A stretch of 64,000 nt of DNA, taken from contig AP025576.1 in assembly GCA_022845955.1 (NCBI GenBank), positions 4,588,001 to 4,652,000 on the forward strand. The letters run 5' to 3'. Of this stretch, positions 18,737 through 27,078 are shown one piece after another (within the stretch, counting starts at the first letter, position 1; each line of letters starts with the position of its first letter). The DNA is from Lachnospiraceae bacterium (GTDB lineage Bacteria > Bacillota > Clostridia > Lachnospirales > Lachnospiraceae). Below the pieces are notes generated by a model. That model was not told where the DNA came from. It made no database searches and saw only the letters and a program-made list of their open reading frames with translations. The translations under genes and the position numbers were made by a program.

Positions 18737-20185
18737 TTAAGCCAGCCCGGTATACGTGAACTGTTTCAGCTCGGCATCCCCTTCCCCGGCCGCAAATATT
18801 CCCGGCCGCAGGCTCAGGAAACCATTATAGGCGTTATTGTTCTGGCTTACGGCATTGATGACATAATTCATTTTTTTATAACTTACTCCGTCAGGACTGT
18901 AAGAAAAGCTGATATACTGATCATCATTTTTCATCCGCAGCCAGCATTCCGTGAACCCGGTATCCTTTTGTGCAAGCATCCTGCCCAGGCGGTAAATGCG
19001 CAGCCTGTCGTCCTTCAGGGAGATCGCATTATAAATTTCCTCATTATACTGCAGGATGATTCCGGCTTCACACCCTTCCCGGCATGTTACATGAACGGTG
19101 ATCTCATAACTGTGATCGCCGGTAATGATGGTGAGGGGATGGGATTTGCCGATGTTTTCTCCGGTTCCGTCAATCCGTATACCGTCCGGCAGACGATGAT
19201 ATCTGGAAGGATCCGTCTCTCCCCACGCCCGCCAGCCGTTCACACCGTGTGCTGAAAAATCATCGGAAAAGGTGTCCGTATCCTCTATGACATAGCCACA
19301 GGGCTTAGGTGAGGCTTCCTCCGCCGGCCTGGTAATCCGAAACCATCCGTCCCGGGTAAATTCCACCGGGGAGAGCAGAAGCTTGCGGCCAAGGGATTCG
19401 TACCCGTTTTCATAAGCATGGTAAATCACCCACCATTTCCCTTCCGTATCCTCCACAAAATGGCCATGGCCTTTGGAGATCCATTTTTCATGGCGGGAAT
19501 AGGTATGGACCACCGGGTTATAAGGAGAAAGCTCCCATGGCCCGTACAGGCTTTTGGCTCTTGCCGTCATTATCATATGGGAGGTGGCGGGCCCTGCGGT
19601 GCCGCCGTCCGCATAGGTAAGATAATAATAACCATCCCTGTAAAACACATTGGGGGCCTCCGGGAAAGCGCCTTCTATATCCCATTCATCCGGGACTCCG
19701 GGGGCTTCCAAAACCTGAACCATCTCCCCGGTTACGGACAGACCGTCCCGGGAAAGGGGAACGATGTAATTTTCAGACAGGAACAGATAACGGTTCCCCT
19801 CTTTATCCACTGCATGGCCGGGATCGATGTGCCCTATTTTCAAGTCAACCGCCTCACTCCAGCCGCTGTCGATCTGCTTGGACCAAATGACCCAGTTGGT
19901 GCCGCCGGAGCAAAAATAGATATAATAGTTTCCTTCATACTTTAGGATATCCGGCGCCCATGCCGAACCTGTGAAGCTGTGCAGCGGATGGCAGAGCAGC
20001 TTCCAGTTCACCAGATCACCGGACTGGAAAACAGATAGCCCAGGCCGGTATTCCCCGGTAGATACCGTCAGATAATAGGTCTCCCCATCCCGGAACACAG
20101 CCGGATCCGCATAATCTCCATCTAAAATGGGATTTAGATAATACCCGTTTCCCAAATCCGCTTTATGGACCAATTCCTGAAACAT
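18737..20185 (-). CDS. GH43-family glycoside hydrolase (beta-xylosidase/arabinofuranosidase type)
   Basis: A 482-residue enzyme with an N-terminal five-bladed propeller. LDGDYADPAVF at 21-31 carries the likely general-base aspartate (27), and WAPDILKYEGNYYIYF and the EGAFPEAPNVF block, with the probable catalytic acid glutamate, follow. A C-terminal beta-sandwich of about 180 residues begins near 300 (DTFSDDFSAHG), as in many two-domain GH43 xylosidases. No signal peptide. GGGAGG precedes the ATG. It is the last gene of the binding-protein/permease operon, so it probably cleaves xylo- or arabino-oligosaccharides delivered by that importer. Confidence 0.88.
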   Translation of the reverse strand: MFQELVHKADLGNGYYLNPILDGDYADPAVFRDGETYYLTVSTGEYRPGLSVFQSGDLVNWKLLCHPLHSFTGSAWAPDILKYEGNYYIYFCSGGTNWVIWSKQIDSGWSEAVDLKIGHIDPGHAVDKEGNRYLFLSENYIVPLSRDGLSVTGEMVQVLEAPGVPDEWDIEGAFPEAPNVFYRDGYYYLTYADGGTAGPATSHMIMTARAKSLYGPWELSPYNPVVHTYSRHEKWISKGHGHFVEDTEGKWWVIYHAYENGYESLGRKLLLSPVEFTRDGWFRITRPAEEASPKPCGYVIEDTDTFSDDFSAHGVNGWRAWGETDPSRYHRLPDGIRIDGTGENIGKSHPLTIITGDHSYEITVHVTCREGCEAGIILQYNEEIYNAISLKDDRLRIYRLGRMLAQKDTGFTECWLRMKNDDQYISFSYSPDGVSYKKMNYVINAVSQNNNAYNGFLSLRPGIFAAGEGDAELKQFTYTGLA

Positions 20186-20275
20186 ATTTGTTCCTCCCAG
20201 TTTTTTTTGTTACCTGCAAACGCCGCATGGACGGCAGGACCAGCAAGTGCTCATTACTGTGATATTATCAGTGAT

Positions 20276-21133
20276 TTATCCTTTCAGCCCGCTGGTTACC
20301 ACACCCTGCACAAAGTATCTCTGACAGGTCAGATACAGGAGAAAGGTGGGAATGACCGCCAGAAGGGCGCCCGCCATCATCGGCCCCATATCCAGGGTTG
20401 ATCCCTGTGACGCTTTCAGCATGACAAGGCCTACAGCCAGTGTATATTTTTCCATATCATTCAGATAAATCAGCGGCCCGAAAAAATCATTCCAGGTTCC
20501 CACAAAGCAAAACAGCGCGACAACAAACATGACCGTTTTGGAATTGGGGAGCAGGATTCGCACAAAAACCCCCAGATAGCTGCAGCCGTCCAGCCTTGCC
20601 GCTTCGTCCAGTTCCCCCGGAAAGGACATAAAAAACTGGCGCAGGATAAATACGGAAAAGGCATTTGTCGCCAGGAAGGTGGGAACCACCAGCGGCAGTA
20701 TGGTATTGACCCAGCCAAGCTTTGTATACATGGAAAACTGCGGGATGAGCAGCGTAAAGCCGGGAATCATCATGGTGGAAAGCAGGATGGTAAACCAGAT
20801 GTTTTTTTCCCGGCAATGGAAGCGGGAAAACCCATAAGCAACCAGGCTGCAGCTGACCAGGGTTCCCAGAATGTTCAGTCCCACAATAACCACACTGTTT
20901 TTGATATAGGTCAGCATCGGGCTGATGGAAAAGACCTCCGTAAAGGAACGCAGCGTAAACGGCCTCGGTATGAAGGTGGGCGGATAATCCACGCACTGCG
21001 GGCCTGTTTTGAAGGCCGTGGACACCATCCAGATAAAGGGAAGGACAAACAGGATAGACAGCGCACCCACCACCAGATACCACAGGGCACCCTTCAGGCA
21101 GCTTTGAGCAGTAACTTTTTTCTTCATCATCAT
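20276..21133 (-). CDS. CUT1 ABC transporter permease, UgpE/AraQ type
   Basis: A 285-residue permease with six predicted membrane helices and the EAA loop DEAARLDGCSYLGVF followed by ILLPNSK. The C-terminus reads RYFVQGVVTSGLKG, typical of MalG/UgpE/AraQ proteins. The start has three consecutive ATGs after GAGGGGG. It begins 7 bases after the partner permease. Differences in sequence from the LplC-type permeases elsewhere in the window place it in another CUT1 subgroup. Confidence 0.92.
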   Translation of the reverse strand: MMMKKKVTAQSCLKGALWYLVVGALSILFVLPFIWMVSTAFKTGPQCVDYPPTFIPRPFTLRSFTEVFSISPMLTYIKNSVVIVGLNILGTLVSCSLVAYGFSRFHCREKNIWFTILLSTMMIPGFTLLIPQFSMYTKLGWVNTILPLVVPTFLATNAFSVFILRQFFMSFPGELDEAARLDGCSYLGVFVRILLPNSKTVMFVVALFCFVGTWNDFFGPLIYLNDMEKYTLAVGLVMLKASQGSTLDMGPMMAGALLAVIPTFLLYLTCQRYFVQGVVTSGLKG

Positions 21134-21140
21134 TTCCCCC

Positions 21141-22052
21141 TCACAGTTCGTATACCGTTTTCCGGTTCATCAGCTTCATGACAACCACCGTGAGCACCAC
21201 AAGCAGGAAGCACAGGATCCAGGACTGCGCCGCCGCTTCGCCGAAACGGAAAAAGTAGAAGCCGGTATCATAGATGAGCATGCCGTACATATAGGTGGAT
21301 TTCATGGGACCTCCCCCGGTCATGATAAATGGCTGGTTAAAAATCTGGAAGGCAGAGATCATACCCATAATCGTATTCAGCAGCACGACCGGCGATATCA
21401 TAGGCAGCGTAATTTTCATAAACTTGGCAAATTCCGAAGCCCCGTCAATTTCCGCCGCTTCATAATAGGCCGCGGGAACCTGTTTAAGACCTGCCAGGAA
21501 AATGAGCATCGCCTGGCCGCAGAAGGTCAGGTTCATGAGAATCAGGGACGGCATGGCCCATTCCGTGCTGGACAGCCATTTGGGGCCTTCTATCCCAATC
21601 AGGGAAAGCAGGTAATTAAATACCCCTGTTTCCCCGTTAAACAGCCATATCCAGACCATATATACGGCGGTTCCCGCAGCGACGGAGGGGAAATAAAACA
21701 GTGCCTGGAATATCCCCGCACCTGCGTGGTTTTTATTCAGTAAAAAGGCCAGAAACAAGGCGAACAGCATGCTGGTTGGGACGGAAAATACGGCATATAC
21801 AAAAGTATTCACCAGCGCCCTGCGAAAATCCTGGTTGCTGGATATGGTACGCGTATAATTATCCAGTCCCGTGAATACCGGTGCGGACATCCCGTCCCAG
21901 TCACACAGGGCGCAGTAAAAGGAATATATCATAGGCCCTATCGTCAGCAGGAAAAATCCCACCAGCCAAGGGGCGATGAACAAATAGAAATATCTTCTCT
22001 CTTTTCTTTCCAGCGTACTTACCGGACGTTTGTTTTTTATCGGGCTATTCAT
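21141..22052 (-). CDS. CUT1 ABC transporter permease, UgpA/AraP type
   Basis: A 303-residue permease. It has six transmembrane segments, the typical FYLFIAPWLVGFFLLTIGPM first helix, and the EAA loop YEAAEIDGASEFAKFM followed by ITLPMISP. AAGGAG lies before the ATG. It is separated from the upstream binding-protein gene by the strong hairpin at 22100-22146, which should lower permease expression relative to the binding protein. Confidence 0.92.
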   Translation of the reverse strand: MNSPIKNKRPVSTLERKERRYFYLFIAPWLVGFFLLTIGPMIYSFYCALCDWDGMSAPVFTGLDNYTRTISSNQDFRRALVNTFVYAVFSVPTSMLFALFLAFLLNKNHAGAGIFQALFYFPSVAAGTAVYMVWIWLFNGETGVFNYLLSLIGIEGPKWLSSTEWAMPSLILMNLTFCGQAMLIFLAGLKQVPAAYYEAAEIDGASEFAKFMKITLPMISPVVLLNTIMGMISAFQIFNQPFIMTGGGPMKSTYMYGMLIYDTGFYFFRFGEAAAQSWILCFLLVVLTVVVMKLMNRKTVYEL

Positions 22053-22099
22053 ACTATCCTCTCCTTTATCCGCCCTTTGGAAGCAGCAGTCCCGTTTCA

Positions 22100-22146
22100 G
22101 GCCGGAAAAAGGGAGGGATGGATACCATCCCTCCCTTTTTCTGGCC
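22100..22146. terminator. Long bidirectional-looking hairpin between binding-protein and permease genes
   Basis: AAAAAGGGAGGGATGG (22106-22121) pairs perfectly with CCATCCCTCCCTTTTT (22125-22140) around a three-base loop. The stem extends outward by GGCCGG/CTGGCC with one wobble, about 22 pairs in total. On the minus strand it falls directly after the stop of the binding-protein gene and ends in U-rich pairing, so it should act as a partial terminator or an mRNA 3'-end stabiliser within the operon. Confidence 0.85.
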
Positions 22147-22148
22147 GT

Positions 22149-23555
22149 TTAATCTTTTTGGGCATCAAACAGCTTCTGTCCCTCTGTCTGCATGTTTTGA
22201 AGCACGGTATCCAAATCGGTGGAGTCCGGTTTCAGAATCAGTCTTTCAATTTCGGTTTTGATGACATTGTTGTTGATTTCCGCAATAACGCCGGTATTTC
22301 TCCAGCTTACGCTGTTAGCGAGCGCATCCAGGGCAAGCTGTTTGTTGTAATTCTTAGTGCCTTCCTGGAATTCGCTCAGGAACTCCGGATCCTCCGCTAT
22401 ACTTTTATTGACCGGGAGGGACACGGAGCTGGTCTGGATATCCCGGTTTTCGAGCGTCCATTTTATATACTCGAAGGCCGCTTCCTTCTTTTCACTGTTG
22501 GCGGATATGGACAACGCATTGGCATACATAGGCGTCCTCCACTGGCCGTATTCCTCACTGATGGGAAGGGGAATCAGATCCCATTCAAAGGAATCCTGTA
22601 CTACCTTGTGGATTTCGGCAATATCCCAGAAACCGATGAAGGCCATGCCGTACTTTCCGGTTTCAAAACCGCCGCCGATATCCTTGCTGCTCATAACGGC
22701 AGGCGCCGCTTTTTCTGTCAGCATCAAATCATCTATCAGAAGATCCCATGCATGCTTAAGCGCATCATTTCCAACCGCATTCATTTGCTTCGCATCCCAG
22801 TCATAGATCTGGGTGCTGCCGTTTCCGTAAAGGGCCCTTGGCCATTCAATAATGCTTCCGGCGTAAATAACACCATATTGTTTTTTCTCCGCATCCGTCA
22901 TTTTAACCGCTGCTTCCCTGAATTCTTCTTCCGTCCAGGAGTCCGTCGGGAATTCCACGCCGGCTTCCTCAAACAGCTGTTTATTCCCCACCATGAGACA
23001 GGCAGACGCCTGAAGGGGTACCGCGTAGATTTGCCCGTCGTAGGAAAGCCCCTGCCATAGGTTATCCCCTACCATATCCTTCAGTCCGGCGCTTTCAATC
23101 ATGCCGTCCAGCGGTTCAAACATTCCTTTTTTCGTATATTCATCCCCATAATCCACGGCCACCTGCACGATATCCGGCAGGGTATTTGAAGATGCGTAGG
23201 CGCTCAGCTTCTGCAGATATACGCTGGGGTCTATCCCCGTTCCCTTTACCTGAATGTCGGTATGGGAAGCGTTAAATGCATCTATGGTTTTCATAATCGT
23301 ATTAATTTCCGTCTGGTTTCCCCAGAACACATAATCAACTGTAGTAACTTCGCCGGTACCTCCTTTGTCCGTTCCGCCGCTTTCTGCCGCTGCCTCCCCG
23401 GTTCCTGCCGCGCCTTCCTCTCCCGGAACAGCTTCGCTTCCCTGGGATGCGCCGCTTCCCTGTCCGCTCACCGACGCGTCCTTACCGCAGCCGCTGAAAA
23501 CAAGCGCAGCCGCCATGACAGCCGCCAGTAACAAGCTTACCCCTTTTCTCCTCAT
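22149..23555 (-). CDS. Extracellular sugar-binding lipoprotein, UgpB/MalE-like
   Basis: A protein of about 468 residues beginning MRRKGVSLLLAAVM. The frame is open upstream to 23651, but AAGGAGG 8 bases before the ATG at 23555 decides the start. The lipobox is LVFSGC with the cysteine near 22, followed by a Gly/Ser/Glu/Ala-rich linker (about 27-70) and a solute-binding type-1 domain (VDYVFWGNQTEINTI onward). It is the first structural gene of the UgpAE-type importer operon and lies downstream of the YesM/YesN-type two-component pair. Ligand probably a plant-cell-wall oligosaccharide, judging from the GH43 gene at the operon end. Confidence 0.9.
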   Translation of the reverse strand: MRRKGVSLLLAAVMAAALVFSGCGKDASVSGQGSGASQGSEAVPGEEGAAGTGEAAAESGGTDKGGTGEVTTVDYVFWGNQTEINTIMKTIDAFNASHTDIQVKGTGIDPSVYLQKLSAYASSNTLPDIVQVAVDYGDEYTKKGMFEPLDGMIESAGLKDMVGDNLWQGLSYDGQIYAVPLQASACLMVGNKQLFEEAGVEFPTDSWTEEEFREAAVKMTDAEKKQYGVIYAGSIIEWPRALYGNGSTQIYDWDAKQMNAVGNDALKHAWDLLIDDLMLTEKAAPAVMSSKDIGGGFETGKYGMAFIGFWDIAEIHKVVQDSFEWDLIPLPISEEYGQWRTPMYANALSISANSEKKEAAFEYIKWTLENRDIQTSSVSLPVNKSIAEDPEFLSEFQEGTKNYNKQLALDALANSVSWRNTGVIAEINNNVIKTEIERLILKPDSTDLDTVLQNMQTEGQKLFDAQKD

Positions 23556-23693
23556 ACTTTTTCCTCCTTGGAACACTTCGTTTCCCGTTATTCTTGATTC
23601 CCTATCAAGTGATTTCATTATAGAAAATGAACGGAATTTTTCGCATTCCATTTTTCGCCTCCTTTTATGTAAAAAACGGACTCCCCTTCTTTT

Positions 23694-25481
23694 TTATATG
23701 TACTTTTTCTCTTTTTCTATAGACTTTTTCTTAATATGGATAAGCATACTGGTTCCTTTTCCCGGCGTGCTGTCAATGGTAAGTCCCGCATCGGTCCCGT
23801 AAAAGAGCTGCAGACGGCTGATGAGATTAGAAACCGCCACAGAACCGGTGCGGCTCTTTTCCCCTGACAGGATTTCCGCAATCTTTTCCTCTCCCATTCC
23901 GGTCCCGTTATCCTCCACCTGCAGGTACAGCGTGGTTTCGTCTCCGTAAATGCGGATATGCAGGACACATTGCCCTTTCTTGCTCTCCAGGCCGTGTTTC
24001 ATGGCATTTTCCACCAGCGGCTGCAGGGAAAGGCGCAAAATCGGATAATCCATAAGGGAATCGTCCGTTTGATAGATAATTTCATATTTGTCTTCGAAAC
24101 GGATTGTCTGGATCGTTATAAAATCCCGGATACACTCCATTTCCTGTCTGACAGGCACCATATTTTCCTGGCGCAGGCTGTAGCGGAGCACGCCGGAAAG
24201 TGCGGTGGAAAGCTGCTCGATTTCCTTCACATCATAACAGATTCCTATATTTTTAATGCACTCTATCGTGTTGTAAAGAAAATGGGGATTCATCTGGCTC
24301 TGCAGGGCAAACAGCATGGCGCTGGTCTTTTCCGCCTCTTCCCTGTACAGCTGTGTGGACAGCTGGATGTTTTTATCCAGCAGAAGGTTGATCCGATTCA
24401 TCATCGTGTTCAGTCCTTCGGCTATCTGCCGGAACTCCTTCTTATCCATGGGTACAAGCTTTGCTTTCAAGTCCCCTTCCCCTATTTTTTCCATATGAGT
24501 CATCATGCTGTATACAAAGGTATTCAGGCTCCGGATCACAGGATAGGCAAAAAAGAAGATGCAAAGCAGAAGGCCGGGCCAGATCAGGAGCCATCCAAAG
24601 GCTTTCACATCATAAAAATTTCTCTCTGCGGATGGTGTTACCACAGCGAGCGTCCAGCCGTTGCTGCCGATATGTCTGGCGTTAATGGCGTATCCCGCTT
24701 TCACCATGGTGGAAACCTTATCCGCATCAATATCCCAGTTATGGATTTCTTCCGTAATCTCTTCCTGGAGGGCGATCTGGCCTTCCGGTTCCAGCATCAC
24801 GTTTCCCTGTCTGTCCAGCAGATAAACCCGGCTGTTTCCTTTTTTGATCTTCTTGAGGTTTTGCATCATGAAGTCGGTCTTTACGGTAAAGATGCTGGTA
24901 CCGATGATTTCTTTTTCCGAAAGGGCGAACTCTCCCCCTTTGTCCTCGAACTTCCAGACGGGCTGTGTCATGGCAAAGCAGCGGAATTTTCCGATATCCA
25001 TAATATCCGATACACACTCTTCATCCTGCCTGCTGCTTTCCTCCATGAATGCAAACAGGTTATCGTCATTGTAATAAACCATATAGGAATACAGGTTGTT
25101 GCTTTTATCCCTTATATAAATATCCAGCAGGGAATCGTCCAGTCCCGTATAATTATAAAGCATCTGGATGAGGCTCTTTTCCATATTGTCGATAGGCGTA
25201 AGGACCTCATAGGAGGATTCTTCCGCCCCGGACAGCAGTCTCTGCATATTTTCGTTGTATCCGCAGGCGGACATAATGCTCTTGATTTTGTAATATTTCT
25301 GGGTATAGCTGTTCTCAAAAGCGGTGATTTCCTGGGAACACCATTCGTTATATTTCACCTGGTTGGAATGGATAACTGCCAGAAAAGAATAGCCGCCGGC
25401 GAAAATAATACCCAATATCACAATAAAAAGCAGCAGCACTATCTGGAATTTCAGGGAATCCAAATGCATTTTCTTTTTCAT
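23694..25481 (-). CDS. Sensor histidine kinase, YesM family
   Basis: A protein of about 595 residues: transmembrane helix at about 8-32, extracellular sensor domain of about 250 residues, second helix near 285-305, HAMP-like linker, the His-kinase box SQMNPHFLYNTIECIKNIG (phospho-accepting histidine in NPHFLYN) and a HATPase domain with PLVENAMKHG and VEDNGTGMG. The ATG at 25481 overlaps the stop of the response-regulator gene as ATGA, a tight translational coupling. It senses an extracellular sugar signal and phosphorylates the AraC-type regulator encoded upstream. Confidence 0.92.
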   Translation of the reverse strand: MKKKMHLDSLKFQIVLLLFIVILGIIFAGGYSFLAVIHSNQVKYNEWCSQEITAFENSYTQKYYKIKSIMSACGYNENMQRLLSGAEESSYEVLTPIDNMEKSLIQMLYNYTGLDDSLLDIYIRDKSNNLYSYMVYYNDDNLFAFMEESSRQDEECVSDIMDIGKFRCFAMTQPVWKFEDKGGEFALSEKEIIGTSIFTVKTDFMMQNLKKIKKGNSRVYLLDRQGNVMLEPEGQIALQEEITEEIHNWDIDADKVSTMVKAGYAINARHIGSNGWTLAVVTPSAERNFYDVKAFGWLLIWPGLLLCIFFFAYPVIRSLNTFVYSMMTHMEKIGEGDLKAKLVPMDKKEFRQIAEGLNTMMNRINLLLDKNIQLSTQLYREEAEKTSAMLFALQSQMNPHFLYNTIECIKNIGICYDVKEIEQLSTALSGVLRYSLRQENMVPVRQEMECIRDFITIQTIRFEDKYEIIYQTDDSLMDYPILRLSLQPLVENAMKHGLESKKGQCVLHIRIYGDETTLYLQVEDNGTGMGEEKIAEILSGEKSRTGSVAVSNLISRLQLFYGTDAGLTIDSTPGKGTSMLIHIKKKSIEKEKKYI

Positions 25482-26926
25482 TCCGGCCTGTCCTTTCTGT
25501 TCTCCCTCCACTCGGAGGGCGTAAGCCCTGTAAACTTGCGGAATACTCTCGTAAAATAAAAGTAGTCCATATAACCGGACGCTTCCGATATTTCATAGAT
25601 TTTCAAATCCGTGTTTGCCAGCAGGTACAACGCCTTTTCCATCCGTTTTTCGGTGAGATAATCCTTCAGGTTTTTTCCGGTCTTTTTCTTGAAAAGTCGG
25701 CTTATATAATTCAAATCCATATGAAAATAACCGGCGATGTCCCCTACCAGTATTTTTTCCATATAGTGCTTATCCACATACTGTCTGATATCCTCCGCGC
25801 TCACGCTTCCATCAGCGATGTCCGGGAAGGATGCCTTAATCTGGTTTCCCAAATCCTGGATATAATCCTCCGCATTGGTGTATCTTTCCAGGAACACCCG
25901 GATGGACTCAAGTCCCATTTTTTGAAAGGCATCCTCATCCTGGCCGGTGAGGTTAATGCAGATATAATTCCCCACGCCGATGAGATCCAGAATGGTAAAA
26001 TGATTTTTTGCCGTGAACTCGGGAAGCCCCTGTACCAGATGAAAAATAATTTCCCCTTTTCCCGCAGAAAAAGCCTCCTGCAGCGTCCGGTAAATGCTGT
26101 CTTTTTTGGAAAGGCGGTTTTCTTCCCGGTAATAAGTAATGGTTTCCGGAGCCTCAATCAAAAACTGCAGAGAAGCGCAGCGAGCCTGCTGGATATAGGT
26201 ATAGACCATATCTTTTCCCCCGAATACGGAACTTGCCCCGGTGAATACCATATATTCCGCCGCCGCATCCCTAAACTCCGCCGCCGGCTCCTTTTCCTTC
26301 CCGTCCGCGACTCCCCGGATACGGTACAGGAACTGGGAATCCTCCAGAAGAATGGTATTATCCGCCGGAAAATGACTGAATACATTCCTCATGCTGTCCG
26401 CATCAAAATACCTTTTGGCACAGCAGAACACCTGATACGTTTTTTCTCCATGTCCCATGTCCCCCGGCGGGAAGAGATCCTCCGCGCATATTTCCCTGTG
26501 CTGCTCAAAAATCTGCTGCTCCAGCTTCCTTGTGAGGCTGGTTTTCTTTTCATCCAGAATACTTCTCAGCTTCTCCAGAACATAAAGCATATCCGTTCTT
26601 TTAATAGGTTTAATCAGATAATCAAACGCGCCCAGCTTCAGGGCTTTGTGGGCATACTCAAATTCTTCATAAGCGCTGATCAGGATAAATTCCGGACGTT
26701 CCTCCAGGCCGGAAGCATACTCCAGGAGATCCAGGCCCGTGAGGGATGCCATGCGGATATCCGTTATTACGGCATCCGGCTTGAGGAGCGCTATGTTTTC
26801 TTTCGCATTTTCGCTGTCGGTGGTATGGCAGACCACCTCAAACCCCAGCTCCTTCCATGGAATTGTCTTCAGCAGGCCGCGCAGGACCCAAATTTCGTCA
26901 TCAACAAGAACTACTTTGTACAGCAT
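25478..26926 (-). CDS. Response regulator with AraC-type DNA-binding domain, YesN family
   Basis: A 482-residue regulator with an N-terminal receiver domain (VVLVDDEIWVLRGL at 5-18; phospho-acceptor aspartate in AVITDIRM near 56; PIKR with the conserved lysine near 106), a middle region of about 250 residues, and a C-terminal AraC double helix-turn-helix ending TGLTPSEWRENR. GGGAGG precedes the ATG and a near-consensus promoter lies 36 bases upstream. It is the first gene of the pair and likely activates the binding-protein/permease/GH43 operon that follows. Confidence 0.93.
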   Translation of the reverse strand: MLYKVVLVDDEIWVLRGLLKTIPWKELGFEVVCHTTDSENAKENIALLKPDAVITDIRMASLTGLDLLEYASGLEERPEFILISAYEEFEYAHKALKLGAFDYLIKPIKRTDMLYVLEKLRSILDEKKTSLTRKLEQQIFEQHREICAEDLFPPGDMGHGEKTYQVFCCAKRYFDADSMRNVFSHFPADNTILLEDSQFLYRIRGVADGKEKEPAAEFRDAAAEYMVFTGASSVFGGKDMVYTYIQQARCASLQFLIEAPETITYYREENRLSKKDSIYRTLQEAFSAGKGEIIFHLVQGLPEFTAKNHFTILDLIGVGNYICINLTGQDEDAFQKMGLESIRVFLERYTNAEDYIQDLGNQIKASFPDIADGSVSAEDIRQYVDKHYMEKILVGDIAGYFHMDLNYISRLFKKKTGKNLKDYLTEKRMEKALYLLANTDLKIYEISEASGYMDYFYFTRVFRKFTGLTPSEWRENRKDRPE

Positions 26927-26961
26927 GGTTTCCTCCCCCTTTGTTACGTGAAATTGAAACT

Positions 26962-26990
26962 ATTGTAGCATACGCGTTGTTTGGCTTCAA
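26962..26990 (-). promoter_or_regulatory. Sigma-A-type promoter of the two-component operon
   Basis: On the minus strand TTGAAG (26990-26985), a 17-base spacer and TACAAT (26967-26962), with TG two bases in front of the -10 hexamer making it an extended -10. It lies 36 bases before the response-regulator ATG. Confidence 0.75.
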
Positions 26991-27015
26991 TTGAGAAAGT
27001 AAGGCCCGTTCATTA

Positions 27016-27064
27016 AGATAGCCGGGATATCAGGTACTGAACTGACCTGGAATCCCGGCTATCT
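27016..27064 (-). terminator. Large hairpin closing the third transporter operon
   Basis: AGATAGCCGGGAT (27016-27028) pairs perfectly with ATCCCGGCTATCT (27052-27064), and CAGGT/ACCTG pair again inside. It lies 14 bases past the stop of the binding-protein gene. There is no good T-run, so termination may depend on the stem or serve 3'-end protection. Confidence 0.65.
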
Positions 27065-27078
27065 CTTATACGTTATGT

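Noticed and set aside
20236..20280. Imperfect palindrome around ACTGTGATATTATCAGTGAT after the UgpE-type permease
   Set aside because: Short, AT-rich and with mismatches; no promoter or T-run around it, so neither an operator nor a terminator could be supported.
23958..25559. Plus-strand open frame of 533 codons
   Set aside because: It lies entirely antisense to the YesM-type kinase and the end of its response regulator, has no ribosome site and no recognisable domain; the kinase has all family motifs.
25721..26968. Plus-strand open frame of 415 codons
   Set aside because: Antisense to the response regulator, no ribosome site, composition of a shadow frame.
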